In this document: piece by piece, positions 45,301 through 60,200 of the stretch
Position numbering within the stretch: the stretch's first letter is position 1
How the letters are laid out: each line of letters begins with the position of its first letter
Source of the DNA: Mesaphorura yosii
Lineage: Eukaryota; Arthropoda; Collembola; Poduromorpha; Tullbergiidae
Length of the DNA stretch: 64,000 bases
Direction: 5' to 3'
Assembly (NCBI GenBank): GCA_009869945.1
Contig: WIXG01000020.1
Location: 248,001-312,000, forward strand
The notes under the pieces: generated by a model
Databases searched by the model: none
What the model was told of the DNA's origin: nothing
What the model saw: only the letters and a program-made list of their open reading frames with translations
Made by a program: the position numbers and the translations under genes

Positions 45301-48260
45301 TGCTAGTCCCGATTATGGTGGTCGTATCCATACACGACTACAAGTGAAAGCAGCAGGAAATTGTCAGGCTTGGAGGCTGCACATGAAAACGAGAAAGACA
45401 AAAATCTTGTTACTGGAGTTGAGTCCTCAACTGGAATGAAAGTGTTTTCCGTCGAGAACCGGTTATTTTCTCAATTCTCTCATTTCAGAACGCAGCTCTG
45501 CGTTTTCCTGCTTTCTGGCTCACTCGAACTCTGAAACTTCTCTACCAACTTGTAAAATATTTTCTTCAACTTGCTCAGATGCACTCGTGAGGGCTGACCC
45601 GGAGTGTGGAGGGTTCGCTATACGCAGCAGTTAAAAGGCAAGCGTGGTGGTTACACAGAAGTGGTAGCTGCACTCTTGTAATACATTCTTGCGCTTGTAG
45701 GTTTTTCATTGCTGTGCCTGTGTCACTTTCCCTTCTAGTGGGTCTTTCACTGCATGCTCGCCTGCATTCTGCGCCTGCTATTCGGTGCTCCTCGGCGCTA
45801 CTGGACTCTATTTATACCATGAGACGCTGTGTACACACGCGATGCATGAGACGGGACTTCCTCTGTTCTAAATGCTAAATTGGATTGTTACACTACAATA
45901 CTTTCTATTTATAGATTAGCGACGGACCAAGTCCCAGGCGTATTTGCAGGATCAAATCGAGGTGACGACTGTCAACTCTGCTCTGCATCAGAATGTGCAG
46001 GAAGAATCTGAACCCAAATCCTTCCAAGGCGGAAGAACAACCGACTTACCCGCATTGATTGAGGCCTGGGCTTGAGTTTATCTCAGGTTCCCGTCACGGC
46101 AAGCCCACGAAGTAATTTCTTAAGCGGTGGAGCCTCCACAGTAGTCTACGCGAAGAAAGTCACTTTCCTTAAGCGATGTGTAGTGCATGCGTGCAGTGTG
46201 TAGCGTGCGTCTCACGCGACGAAGCGGTTCAGATCTTGAGAATTTCTCCTGCAGCAACAGCAAGGCCTGACGTTACTTTCTTCCTCATTACTGCGATACG
46301 ATGCAATGATACTTTCCAACTCATGCGCTTTGACTCCTCGGCTTGCTTAGATTCGCATAATGGTAATAAATGTGTCAGACCGAGTCTACGCCCTCAATGG
46401 CTAGCATGTGTGTAACTGGAGCTAAGCAGCGGCAGCTTCTGCAGTTAGTCGCAGCAAGCATTTCAGGAGACCCAACATTTTACGTTTCGGAAAACTGAAA
46501 ACAGGACCCAGCAAGTGACAGAGGCAATGTTTTGAGCTATCGATCCTATTCTTTCTTCATGAATTTCGCAAAGAATAGAAAACAAGAACTTGCATTCAAG
46601 TAAGCAAGAAAGCGGGCGGGCGAAAAAGGCGAGAGAAACAAGATTCCCTTCTTGACTGGCTATATTTACACCATTGCAGAATTCGGTAGAACCAAAAAAA
46701 CACTCTGCATATTTCCAACTGCGCCACCACCACGCGAGAAACTCTGAATAGGCAGTGCGGTGGCAGCCAGAACGAAGGTCTCTTTGTGCCGACCAGACAC
46801 ACGGAATATGAAGCAACATCCATCAGCTGAATAAAAGAGAAGAAAAGAACTTTATGCAAGACACACGAGCGATTCACTGCGAGCCAACTTGAGTGCGGAC
46901 CAACATTTCGTCCAAAAAAGTTTCCTAATGGCAGGCAAGACGCAAGATGCAACCAAAATTGAAAAATAGAATACGGTTATGAAGACACCAGAAAAAGTTC
47001 CTTGTTAGGCCGTTCTGTAAGAGGAGACTATTAACTGGACAACTTCCATTGACTCGCAGGCAAATCGCCACGAGGAGCTTGCTTTCATTTTAGACACAAC
47101 TCGAAACTCACAATCTTCTTATCGCACTTCCATAAAGCTTTGTGTTCGACGAATGATAATGACATCAAACTTGTCATTAATACAATTAGCAAGTGAAGTT
47201 TAGTTCTTATTCAGTTAATCTGTTTTGGGCCTTATAAGTTCTATTCAGAACTCAACTGGCTCCTAGAATATATCAAAATTTATGAGATTCATTTGCGTCC
47301 TCTTGTTTCAATGAATTCGGAAATGATGGAGAAAGTTATTTGCAAGTAATCCGATTAGTGTGGACGTGACCTGCCACTGCGTCCGAAGAGCGTTCAAATA
47401 TACGAAAGTGTATCCATACGATTATGATTCCAATTCGAATCTGGAGTCGCTCGTAGTCTGTAGTCGTTTCTGCTGCTGTCATGCTCTTTACTGCAAAAAC
47501 TGGCTCAATAATGTTGTGGCCTGAGTAAATAAAACCAGTTCCCTGGGAAAGAGCAACATTTGGAGAGTAAATACAGCGAAGACCTCTGCCCTCATGAAAA
47601 GACCATCAAATAGCAGTTAAAATTCCATGCCGTGCATGTGCATGATTATCCATGAGGTGTCAATTCCCAAGCGAAACGAGAAAATGACTTCTCAATCAGG
47701 CTAAACGAGTAAATTGCTTTTAAACTGAACATTCAGAAGAAGCTCTTGAAAGCGAGTCTAAAATTTGATTCAATGAAATCTTAAACAAACATTCGTACGA
47801 TAAATCTTTCGACTCAAAGCTCAAGCTCAAACTAAACGAGATTCACGAGATACAAGATTGCGTGATGAGCTGAGCGAGAGATTCCATTCAGAGCAGCATC
47901 CTCATTCCCTCATCTACCTTTCCCATGTTGAGCATCGTGGCATGTTGAGCAAGTGTGATGAACGAGACAGGTACAGGTGTATAAGCCTTTAGCCAACCTG
48001 TTCTTAAATGCTTGCATGTTGTCGTCGTTATTGGTAGACCCAAGGCACTTTAAATTGTTGATGTACAGACAACAATGTGTAGAAATGTTTAAAGAGTTGT
48101 GCAGTGCAGTGCATTGCAGTGTGCGAAATTCAAACACCTGCCAAACTAAGAATTATGATTGCGATCACTCCTCTGGTTTTAGCCAACTATAGTAGAGTCA
48201 GAAGTTTAAATTAGTGTTACAAGTTAAAAGTTAAGACGTGTCATAAACGAAAGCCCGGAC
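42361..48260. other. 5.9-kb divergent intergenic region
   Basis: Lies between the first coding exons of the KCTD gene (minus) and INTU (plus), so both promoters and any non-coding 5' exons should be here. I found no supported coding exon. The longest frames (46463-46819 and 46596-46952, minus strand; 43848-44177, plus strand) show no domain text. No tRNA or rRNA signature is seen. Confidence 0.5.
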
Positions 48261-51200
48261 ATGGATTTCAATAGAAGGTAAATGCTAGTCCTACTTCTCT
48301 TAAGATATCAGTGGAAACGTAATATTAATCAATAGATTTTTGACTTGTGACAGGAGTGCCAGTCTTCGACCTCATCCCGGTGTTCAAACAAAGCCAACTC
48401 CGCCTACACCACCGCGAAAAAGTGTATTCACGCAGTCTACTGCCTCGTATTCTGGGCATTCAGCGCCCGATAGCTTTATGGCAGCTCCTAATGGCCACAG
48501 TCGCAGCATGCATAACATTCCGGTGGTCGCTAGTTCGTCTTATTCCAGCCTTGGACGTTTTGGACAAGATCAGGGCGAAGATACCTCCCAAGCCCAAGGC
48601 AAGTTACAATGTCGGTCAGCTGACGTCCACTGCGTAATGAATTTCACAACTGATATAGTTTTTATTCCTTATCGTCCTCATACAGGAGACGGCTTGGACG
48701 ATGAGCACCCAATCGAATTCGCCAGTATGAATAACGCCATTCATTCGATTCTTATCGCCAAACGGACCAAGTTGGCGACAATGTCAGCATCAGCTCCTCA
48801 GATTGCCACAAACTTCAAGGTAAGCCACTGTTTTCAGCGAAGCGAATCCAAAGAACTAAAGAACAGGCCACATGACATTTTATGGTGTTTTTATTGTGCA
48901 TGGTGGTTACAATGTTTGATGTATATCGAAAAGATTGTGTACAAAAGGTGATTCATCCTATGCTTGACAAACCTAAAAATGCGTGAAAAAGCTTTGTGGG
49001 CCTATCCTGGTCACTTTCTGGCCTCAGGATATGTTGGCCGAGCTCTTCTGAGACAAATTACGATCATCATTTTTAGCTTGAATACTTTAGTGTGGCTAAA
49101 ACATCTAAAGTGGCTCATCACTCCAGCTGGAGGAATTTCCAAGCCCTTGCCGGGCGTCTTTGGAAAAATCATCTTTTCAAGTACTGAAATAGAAAAAACC
49201 ATACGTGGACGTCCATGCGATTCCACGGGTGCTTAACATTTGGAAGTGAACCCAAGCGCCGAGTAATCAATGCTTATCTTGACCACCTGTGGTCAACTTC
49301 TGCGTTAGACTGCTCACCAGGGTCAATCTTATGTAACTAAGGTAAAGTCTATATATAAAGACAAAAGACTAAATATAAAGACTTCAAAAATTCGACAATA
49401 TAGTACTCTACAAGAAATCTGACCATTTGTTGAAATTATGCTCAGCTTTGGTACTAACCGCCTGTTATTACTTCAATCACCAATTAAAAGGTCAAAAGAG
49501 TTTCACGATCGCTAAATGGCAGTTTCAGAACGTGGCATGTCATTGGTAGCAGAACTATAGTTTTCCTGTGTTAACTTATTTCTGGTTTTATTGCCGCTCT
49601 TGGAAGCTATATGCCCTTAAAAACGTGACTTCATCGCTCGATTATAGGATCTTGGCGTTTTTCATCTTTTTGACCTCTAGAAACCTCTAAAACGGCCCCT
49701 CAAATTTTGGATTAATTTTCTCTGGCTAGGTTCAACCAAAGCTATCAAATTTTAATGCAGCTATCTTCATATAATGTCTGGTCATTGAGTAGAATCGAAA
49801 AACCGAGCCCTATAACCCTTGCATGCTTAGAAAAACCAAAAACAGCTTATCAAGAATAGGATGAATCACCTTTTGTATTATACATAGGACAGAATGAAGT
49901 AGAAGTTCGTCTGTTGAAGAAAGTAGGTTTTTGAAGTTTGAATAGTGGAATTGTGCGTTTAAGTGGAAACTAAAATTAGAATTATTGCAATTCTGCAGTT
50001 TGTCTACTTAATCCAACGTTACTAATGTAGTAGCATATTGTTCAGCTTATTCGTTGATAAGACTTGTTGGCGCCATCATCCTTTAGACTTCGTGGACGTC
50101 GCTGCTGCTCGAAACACTGTCACTGACTCGAATGCTCCCGCTGGTGTATGTAGAGAGAGTTGTTTCTGATGCCGCCGGTCTGGTGCAAAGTAGAAATAAT
50201 AGAATAGGGTACCAGGTACCAACCAGTAGCCAGTACATTATTAACTGCATCTTTGACCTTGTTGTCTGTGACTCATTAGCCGCTACTTACTTGGGGCACC
50301 ATTCGTTGGTCTCTTTGTAGTAGCGGCATATTTGGTTCAGGAAACTAATCGCGAGCGTCACAATGGTCCCAAAGACGGATCCCATCAAACTAAACCCAAT
50401 CAAACGAGAAGCGATCATTAGCCGACCTCATGTTTCATATATATATAAGTAAAGTATGGCATATGGCTGCTTCTTACGTACAAAGTGTATTTCACGGCGT
50501 TGTCCATTTCGGTGTATGCTTCGCACAATTTCTGGTAGACTTTCTCCAAGCCCTTCCTCACCCGAGTCTCACCAGCGGTAATGTATCCCGGGTAGTGGTA
50601 GCCTTCGTTGGTTAGAAATGGCAAAGCATGGGCGTTCCATTCCTCTCCAACCGCTTGAGGCGGTATTGAGTCCAGGCTGACATCAAAGTGTTTCGGTTTG
50701 ACGGTGTCATCGTGGGCGAAAGTGAGCGATAACCCATGTGTAACGGTGGAGTGCTCGTCTCCGTTCTTGTTTTCGTTGGCCGCGTGAAGACTAGTCTCAA
50801 GTGAGCCGCTTGCCTTCTCGTCGTCCTCGAGCACGTCAAACTCACCTTCGTCGTGTATGCCGTATATGTCAAAGATTTCCATCTCCATGATTTTCGTGAT
50901 CGGATTGTCTTTTGATTTCCATCCGCCCAATCCGAGCAAACCAAATGCGAAGATGCAAGTGCAGAGAACGAAGAGAATTGTCTTCATTTTGCAACGCGCT
51001 TCGATTTTGCTAAATTTGACTTAAGTGGAATAGGAATTCGGATCTGCTGAGTCCAAAGTGAAGAGGATACCTTAAACGTCTGAGCAGTTCGAAATCTGGA
51101 TGCGAATTGATATTTCTTTTTGTTTTTCTTCGACTTCCACGAAGGACTTTAACGACCTTCCTTCTTTAAGACCATTGTATTTAGCGAGACTTCAAAGAAT

Positions 51201-54200
51201 TAAGCATCATAAATGAGCGGGGTCGGCGAGGTGTCGGTGTTTGATTTAAGCCCGGCCTTGCGAATCCCGACTGCCATGTTTTATGACTCCATTAAGTGAA
51301 TCGTCAAGTCGGACGACAGAGATTCTGGAAAGCAAGGCGTCTCCAGACAAGTAAAATTCCACGTCCGTCCGTCATAAACCGAACCAAGTGAAAATTTAAG
51401 GCACATTTAAGAGCTGCTTTTAATGTTAATGATCACTTCTGCAAGCACAAATTTCACCGTTCCTTTGGATATTTCATGGTGTTGTACATCTACAAATAAT
51501 AAAAGGTGATGTATTAGTCTGCAGGAAAATAAAACAAAGCTTACTTTCATGCTTTCATCATTTCAGTGCTCCATTCGAGAACTTTAACCCCTCGTTTTTA
51601 TTTTGCATGACAGTTTTCTAAATGTGAGTTGTTGAGCATTGATGCCGTCATTGCAAAACCGGTAGTGTCGATTGGACATCCATTTTTATTAGAATGACGC
51701 ACAACCATTATTGGAATTGAATTGCTTCTTGTACGGCTGTTTTCGGCAAGATCTGTAACAAGATTGCATGCATTGACGCCTGACATCGTCGCTTGTAAAA
51801 TGAAGCACGTATTTTTCTTGTAAAATTAATTACAGCTGGCTTGAAATATTATTAGCCCTTTCCAACAACCTCCAATTGTATACAATAATTTATGGTATTT
51901 ATGAACAGGTTGCAGCACGTCATACCGGTGACACTCAAGCCCGTGGTTCCGAGCCGTTTGCTGTGCAAGTGGTGGACGAGTACCTCCAGGTTAAGCCCTT
52001 TGACCTTTATGACTGACGCTCGTCTTCTAATATTAATATTGTGCTCTGAATGGCGGTCCAGGAATGATGCTTTTCTAGGAGTTTGAATTGTCTTTTCCGT
52101 CTCGTGCCCATAAAGGTTGTCCATTAAAGCTTTTACCTCTTAATTTGCACTGGAGAGCAGAGACACCATTAAATTACTTCAATGGAACTCGCTTTATTCG
52201 GTCCTTGAAGCAGTGCTCTAAATTTTCGAAACAAAGCCGCAGATTCCACCCTTCCCTAGCAGAATTTTAGTTTTACGACGAAACGAAGACAGCATAAAAA
52301 ATATAACTCGGCGTTACAGTAAAATTCAGAATCCTCCAAGTTTTAGGTGTTTTGTACTCATTTTATCGCTCGATTTTCCTTTATGTTCTTTAATGTGCCT
52401 TCATGGTTCTGGTCCTGCCGTTTTATGTGCCATTTGAATTTACGAGTGTATGGCCGCAGCTCTTCGCTCAAAGCATGTAGCACAAATATCTAAGCAAACG
52501 TTGCCAGCAATTCTTGATCTTTTTGCCATTAATTAAAATGCCCTTTTGATTAAATTATTCATTAGGAAGTAAACGACGAGTTGATCCCTCTGCAGCCGAG
52601 TCAAGCTGGCAACTTGCAGCATCAAATGACTGGTAATAAAATTCATTTCTCGGAGGATGTCACAGAAGTAACTTCGCAAAGGTCGTGGGAACGAACTTCA
52701 CTCAAAAGCGAGATCGCGGTAGAAGTTCTCTCGGAAATGGGCTTAGTTTTTGTCTCAAGAGATGCCTGGCAGTCTGCTCCGTCGTCGGTGACTTCAACTT
52801 CGACCTCCACGCACACAAAGGTAACCTGAAATTTGCAAAATCCAACACATTATGGAAATGCACGAGTAAAGTTGCATGGAGATTTTTCTGTTCCGCATCA
52901 TTTTTGAAGAGCTTTCGCTTTCCTTGGGCCGCCATGGCCATTTATTTGTTTGCTTTCTTCGTCTTGAATATATGTGTAACTTATAAATACCCCCTAAACC
53001 CGTGTGCATTGTACGGCCACGATCAGCCTACGCATGAGAGATATTCATATTGTTTGATCAAACTCAAAAGCAGTCGAATCCTAAAACAAATGTTTCCGAC
53101 AGCCGCGACAGCAGACAAGTTCAGGTCCTGAGTTAGATGTAGTATGGCGTATTCTTATTACTGAGACCAAACTTGCACAAACACCTGAAGATGATGACTT
53201 TAGGCCGATGTCAAAACTCCATTAATGTACTCCGAGAAGGAAAGTCTGAGCCAAGACGGCGAGAGAGCGAAAGATTGCATATTATTCATCCGCCTGTCAA
53301 ATCTGTTCGGATAAAGAATTCATTCGTGGAGAGGAGCATAAAGTGTGGGAAATTTAATACCAGAGATTGGTATCTTTCCTCCCGCTACCACTTTTCTTCC
53401 GTTTCTTTCACGATAACCATTAATCTTCATCAAAAATACATTGCATTGAATCTGCTTTTGTGAAAGCACAAGGTGAAAGCAAAAGCACAGAAAATATCGG
53501 CTATCATTTCACGCATTATTCTCATTTGAAACAAAAGAGTCGAGATTAAATTCACTGAAATGATGAACTTCCATAATGAAAGAAATCAATCCTCTCCATT
53601 TCCTCTCTATTTGCAGAAGCGACTGTCACAGAACGCAGTTTTCAGCTGGCCACCGCGTCGACTACGTAAAAGAAATCTGATTGTTAAAACCCTGCTTTCT
53701 GCTCAAGGAATGTTCTCCACATTGTTCAGCTTGTTGAATGACGTGACTGGAACTCATCCTCTCGTGTAAGTCCAGCATTTGCTCTTGTTTACAACAGTGG
53801 GACACAGAATGTGAGACTGAAAGTGGTGTCCAATGTCATGCTTCGTGGGAAGCGCAGACAATTGTCGGCCAAACTCCACACCGAGCTTAGAACAACACAG
53901 TTGCCTGAAGTTGATCAAAGCTAGATTAATTGCTTAATATTGCCATATGCTCTAGCCCATGGCTTTTTCTCATGACACAAACACGCTTGTGACAAAAACT
54001 TTTGCCAAAGTTGTTCTCAACAGAAACAACACTTTCTCTCGTTTCTTGTGGACCGTGATAATCATGTAGTGGTCATATAGTATTCTGACTAGCTGGCTCA
54101 TAGCAGACTGTGAACGTGACCAACTGACCACAATCCGATCTGACCGCGCGGAAAGGGACGTGCACGTGCACTGCTTTGGCCGGTTCGACTGCGCTAATTT

Positions 54201-57200
54201 TCAGTAGGTTAAAGTGCAAATGCGCAGTATTTAGTGCAGTGCAGAGCTTTACATTTTCTCCGGGACACTCGAGTAATATTGAGAGCGACGGCGTTACGTC
54301 ATGAGAAGGCCAGAGTTAATTCTTCAGGGACAAAACGCATCAGAAAGAAAGTTTTCGCGAATGGGAAGCACGATACGAAATTGCATTCACAATTGTTCAT
54401 TTACTCTTTTGCTTTGCTTGAGAAGGACACGAAGTTTACTCATTTTGCCCCATAATGGCCCAGTTGTAAAAATAAACGCCGTTCCTCTTTGATATCTGCA
54501 TTTAGACTTTTTTTTTAAATCGCTGGCAGTAGGGCCACGCATTTTTCGCAGATATTCGCCATGATGCACGGCTCATTGCAGTGGTAAAGAGCGCTTTGCG
54601 AGGACGAGAAGAGATTTAAAAGAATTCCCATTGGGTTTCCATACAAACTTAATTTCTGTTGGAATATTTCCAAGCATGTACTGCTGCACACGACGCTGGA
54701 TGCGGATGGTGGCGTTTGTTAGTCTTGTGCCGTTTCATGTCTGCATCGCCTGGCGGTGAGATACTTTCCCAACCACGATTGGGATGAAGTGAACGTGACC
54801 AGCGGCAATGCCAAAAAACAAGGAGGAGAATGAAATCCGAAATAGCTACATTATGAATCAATTTCACACTTGAGGGCTTTAAAACAAACGTTCGTACTCT
54901 CCTCGTGCAGAGTTGATCCAAAAATGCCAGAAAATATGATTCTGTGGGAGATTTTAATCTGTACTGAATGAGTCGAGTGTGATTCGATTCCGACTCCTTT
55001 GCACTTTTATCCAGCGTGAGCAAGCAATTCAAGTGCAATTTTTAAAGATTTCGGGAGACGTAAACTTCCTTCATAAAATGGAAACCCATTTCATGAGCTG
55101 CATTTTCTTTAATTTGGCATTTTTTGTTTTAGCTCTAAACTCCGGGTGGACAACAGCACCGTCGAAGTTGCATACTCGAATGATAGATTCGGAGAGAATA
55201 TTTTATTATTTGGCTTGATAGTAGCGAGAGACGGGAAGAGAACAAGGTAAGATCAAGTTTTTTTTGGTAGTTTAATTCAACGCTGGAAATGCACACTTCA
55301 GCATTGCAAGAATGACACAAATTAAATGGCACTTATTCCACACTTCATCCACTTCATAATATAATCAAGCCCTTGGGTAATTCATATTTGTTTTTCTTAC
55401 TAGGCTCGTTTCTGCGTCCCATGTGTTGAGTCATCTCAAAAGTGCCATATTGTTCAGATGGGGAACTTTCGAAAGGTAAACAAAATATGCACACAACTTC
55501 AGGTTAGCTTTTTTATGAACTACGAAAAAGACGTGTTAGATGATAGTCAGTAAATCTTAGCCTGTGGCTAAGCCACTATACTGGAAGCAACAATATTTAA
55601 CAATATGCTTTAAGTGGCATTTCACACGTATTTTTAGAGAACGCTTGGTAAATAGTGACCATATTTTCTTACGGCATGGCATACTTTTTGGGGGCGTCCT
55701 GAGACCATTCTATTCACTCACAAGCACTCATGGTGTCGAGTCGGTTGACGTTCACGTTGCCTATTGATTCTTGATTGCTGTAGGCGTAAGCAGGCATTCC
55801 CTTCGAATTTTATAGTTCATAGAATTCAAGTCTTCCATCAATGTCCAATCTACCTCATAAAATTTAACTTTTGAGATTATTCTTTTCAAGTGTTCGAAGT
55901 TTGATGCATGAATCAGCCATCTGAGAATCGTGCCGTTTCCATAAACTTCCTGTGCTCAGTTAACGTGGCACTGGCGCTGGGGAGTTTGTATCACGTACTT
56001 AGTTTCCTAATCTTAAAATACGGATAAGTCCTAGCCATAGGCTGCGTATACTCAACTCGAATCGAGTCAGTCGAAGAATTGGATCTCAATGCAGTTAATC
56101 GGTGAACAACTAGCACAGCCAAAACATCTCTGTAGCTGTAAAGCCTTCGGTTCCTTGCATATAAAAATGAGAGCATTAACACCGCAGTCACGAAATTCTA
56201 ATTATTCAATCTGGTCTAATCCTACCGGTGGACTTGCCCGTACGATGTCCTGACTGACTTCATTCGCATTGTTAAGACTCGAACCCAATCTCAGCTTTTA
56301 CGTCGTTCAGCACCGCACCCAGACTAATAAAGACCATAGACCAGGACTAAAGAACTTCTTTTTCAATCTCTCCATATCTGCCAAAAAGTTTTTAAGGAAT
56401 TACAGCAGACATTGACGAGAGAGCGAGCAGGGGATTTCGCTCTTATATGCTGGCTTGGCTAATAAAGTTTTCTGCAGATTAAAGTACATTTCACCAAAAT
56501 AAGTTGGGTAATTCCACTCTTGATTCTCGATGTACGTACGAGCTCGAAAATTGTGAGCTGGCACCCCGTTACAAGTTATATCGTAGGTCAGAGGTCAGGA
56601 TTGTGACAGTAGCTCTTCCGTCACAATCTCGAGAACGAAGATTAGTTTCTCTGATTCCGGCAAAGCAGGGTTCGGACAAGAAAGATTTACAGGAATGCAA
56701 TCCTGGTTAGTCTTTGTTACATGAATCCTCTTATGAACTCGGAAATGAATCCTCTTACGGTCCTTTTCATCTCGGACTCTGATTCTCCAAATCTTTAATT
56801 TGGCATATATGTCTTAAGATATTGAACATCATGCTTTTCCGGGATTCTTCCGTCATATGGAGATGCGACTATTTAAACTGTATCCCAGATTGACATCCAT
56901 TCGTGGAACCCAGAATCATTTTCAAATTACTTCAGAACCTCAACCATGTCCTAACTCTTAACTTGCAGATAGCGGGTACATCGGCCGGGCGGGCGGCGTT
57001 TCTAGAATAAATCGTATTAAAACATCATTACCCAATATTTACACGGTATTCTCAAATTGGTTGGGTTTACGATATTAAAAGAAAATAAAAAGCAGCGAGA
57101 ATCTAGTCGAAAACCAGTGCTCAAGCAATAATAGTTTGAGGAGAAAACATTAACTCTTTATCGCCTTATTATAATTGCCACATATTCCAATAAAACTAAA

Positions 57201-60200
57201 TATATTGCGCATTATCACATCTGCTCCGAGTGAGTTGCAGTAAATAGTAAACATGAAACAAGTTGTAACAATAAAAATAACACTGAAGACAGATGATGAT
57301 TGTTACCGCGAACCGTGAAGTTTATAAGTTTGTTTTCTCAAAGTTTTACTGCAATCGGCTTGAGTAAAGAATTACGATTTTCTGGCCTCCGTCTGGCAGC
57401 TTTGGAGCAGCAGCAAAAGTGAAGTACCTTGACTTTAACTTTATGTCCTTGGGTGTTGCAGGGCATTCAACAGTGCCAATGAGCAAGCAATGGACCATCT
57501 TCTGTGCAATACACTCATTAGTTTGGCCGACGCGAAAGATTTCCTATTTATGAAGCAGCCGCCCTGCCTTCGCCTGACTTCGCACGTGCAGGTAAACTTC
57601 CTGATAATACGTAAAATTCGTTTGCAGAATTAATAATCATACACGTTGGATTGTACGCAGCAACGCCTGGACTATAGCCTGTACCGGTTTGAGACATCAA
57701 CCTTTAGTTCGGTAATGCTGGTGATGAAATTGCACAAGGTAACAATTTAGAGGATGCTTTCTGACATTGTTTTAATTTGCAGAAAGAATTGCCGGAAGGA
57801 GTGGATGCTGAGGCGTCTAAGTTCCTTTTTCACTGTCTCGGATCATTTCTTCTTCACAAGGTTTGTAATTGATACAGTATCAGTTAATTTTTCGATTATT
57901 TTTGAAGGGAGTGGTGATATTTAACAGGGAAGACTACTCGCGTCCCACTTGAACGCCAAACTGCAGTGCCAACTCTATTCAAACACGATGACCGAGTTAA
58001 ATTTATGGAAGCAAGACGTACAGTGGGATTCTTTGACAAATCTAGTCCTTCACACAAGAGCTTTCCTACAAATTCCCGGCCCAGGTGGAAAACCTATCCC
58101 CAAAGACTGCGTTGCCATCCTCGTCGGGACTGTGAGTAATTCTCCTTGTATTGGTGCATTTCAGGCTCTAATTTTTAACGCTTGCAGGATTACATCATGC
58201 TTGGCTTCATCCTGGAACCCATCTTTGAATGTGCGGAGTAAGTACCATTTGGATACTGTCTTTGAGCTTGAGTTACGGTTAATTTTTTTCCCAACGAAAT
58301 TACAACTTGAAGAGCTCATACGAGCAATAAACGGTCTCTTGGACTCTACTTGAAATGAAATAATAAAAGCGACTTCGGTAAAGTTTCAACAGGAGTTTCC
58401 CTTTGTTGCAGTACGCTGCTGCTTTTGCGTGTCCAAATAGTTGAATTTTATTATCGAATAATTTCATTTCTGCTCCCGATATTTTTTGCCCATAAAATAT
58501 TGAGGAAGGCAGCTGCAGCCTCGAGGAATCCGAAATCCGAAGGGAATGTTTCTACGTCATGGTGGTTCCGCCGGCTATAAAAATATCATAATGCTTCAGT
58601 TTCACGACAACCACTCTTGCATTCATAGCCAAGAAAGTGATGTATGAGTGTGGAAATCGCGTCTAAAGTTTCTATTAATGTGTGAAGTTATATATATACT
58701 AGATATAGCATAGATATAGATGGCGCTTTCTCGTGCACTTTCTCCATCGCTTATTTTTATGTTTACTCTGAATGATCGTACAGACTGACCCGCCATCATA
58801 CCGTTTTATGGATTCATAAAGCGCTGAAAACTGTTCAACACTTGGCTGAACAAGACTACGTCATGAAGATAAATCAAATGCCTGAGCGGCCTGTCGTCTC
58901 GAATATGATTCGCCCCTCGTCTGCTCACGTCGGTTGGGAGAAGAAATCCAAGAGTAAGCATTTGTAATATCTCTCTTGTGTACCTATTATCATTTTCTGT
59001 AATCGTCAGTATTTTCCGGCCTTCTTTCACCACTCCCAATCATCATTCGAACTCGTACTTTTCCATTCTGCGCCATCCACAGTATCATTGTCCCTGCTTT
59101 CGTAAGCAGACCCGAAGTTTGAAAAGTCTCATTTTGATGTTAACTAATTTGGCCTCGAACTGAGAAAAAAGTCTAAGTAGAAGTATCATTGAACTGTTCA
59201 CATTTCTTCTGTATTTTTTTAGAAGTCCCTCAGCAGCTTTTTCCCTTTTTACGTCAAATTATACAGACGGAGAAACGCCACTCTCCGAAAGACTTTAATA
59301 CGTTAAATCCGTTCATTCTGCATTTTTTTTACTTCTTGTCTTTTATATTTTGATGGATGGCTCACTTAAGCTTTCTCGGTTATTATTTTTTTGCGCTTCG
59401 ATTAGGTTCACGAGGAAAGGCGTTTCTATTTTTTCCCTGAAAAAGTCTCAAAATGAAAAATAATTGAACTATTTTCCCTTTCATTGCTGCGTACCATTGT
59501 TAGTGTGTGGTCTGGCGAAATGATGAATCATGCTCAATCTCAGCTATTTGATTTTCATGTCATCATTAATCCTAATGCTCTTACTTCTACTCTTGACACA
59601 GAGAAGCAGAAGAAGATAAAAATCCTGAACAAGAAATCTAAGCAGAAATCTGGACAAGCAAAAAAGCAAATTACCGCCAATTCAACATCGAATACCCCAA
59701 CTCCGTTAGATCCACCTTCACGCGAACCCACTGCCAAGGTTGAAAGAGGAGAGCCAGGGCTGGCCCCAGAAAATCTAACCCGCATCGAATTCGAGAGGGA
59801 CCCTTCAGTACGTACGAGTACAACCAGCAGCAAAGGAAGCAGTAAGAGCAGAGTATCGTCTCCAAGACTCGTAAGTAAAGCGAGATCTCGATGACCAACA
59901 AATGCAAAAAATACTGCCCGTCTGTCTTTATATATCAATTAATTGTACATTTATGGTCAGTCTATCGTGCTTGTATTCTTGCTTTACAGCTCGTTGGGCG
60001 ATTTCGATCAAACAATGAAAAAAGCCGAAGGAAGACAACCAACTATTCCGATTACGACGACGACGATGTCATTGAGAAAGGAACTGTACTCAGAGGCATA
60101 AGGTAAGAAAAAGTATAACAATTTTAATCAAATGACCTTGGCCAATGTCGACTATAGTAGTTATAAAGTTCATTGTTTAAAATTCCTACAGTCGAAGGAA

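Noticed and set aside
46463..46952. Overlapping 118-codon minus frames
   Set aside because: Two different frames of equal length over the same bases indicate low stop density rather than coding.
54649..55038. 129-codon minus-strand frame in INTU intron 6
   Set aside because: No ordered motif, no acceptable exon partners and mixed basic/His-rich text; likely chance.
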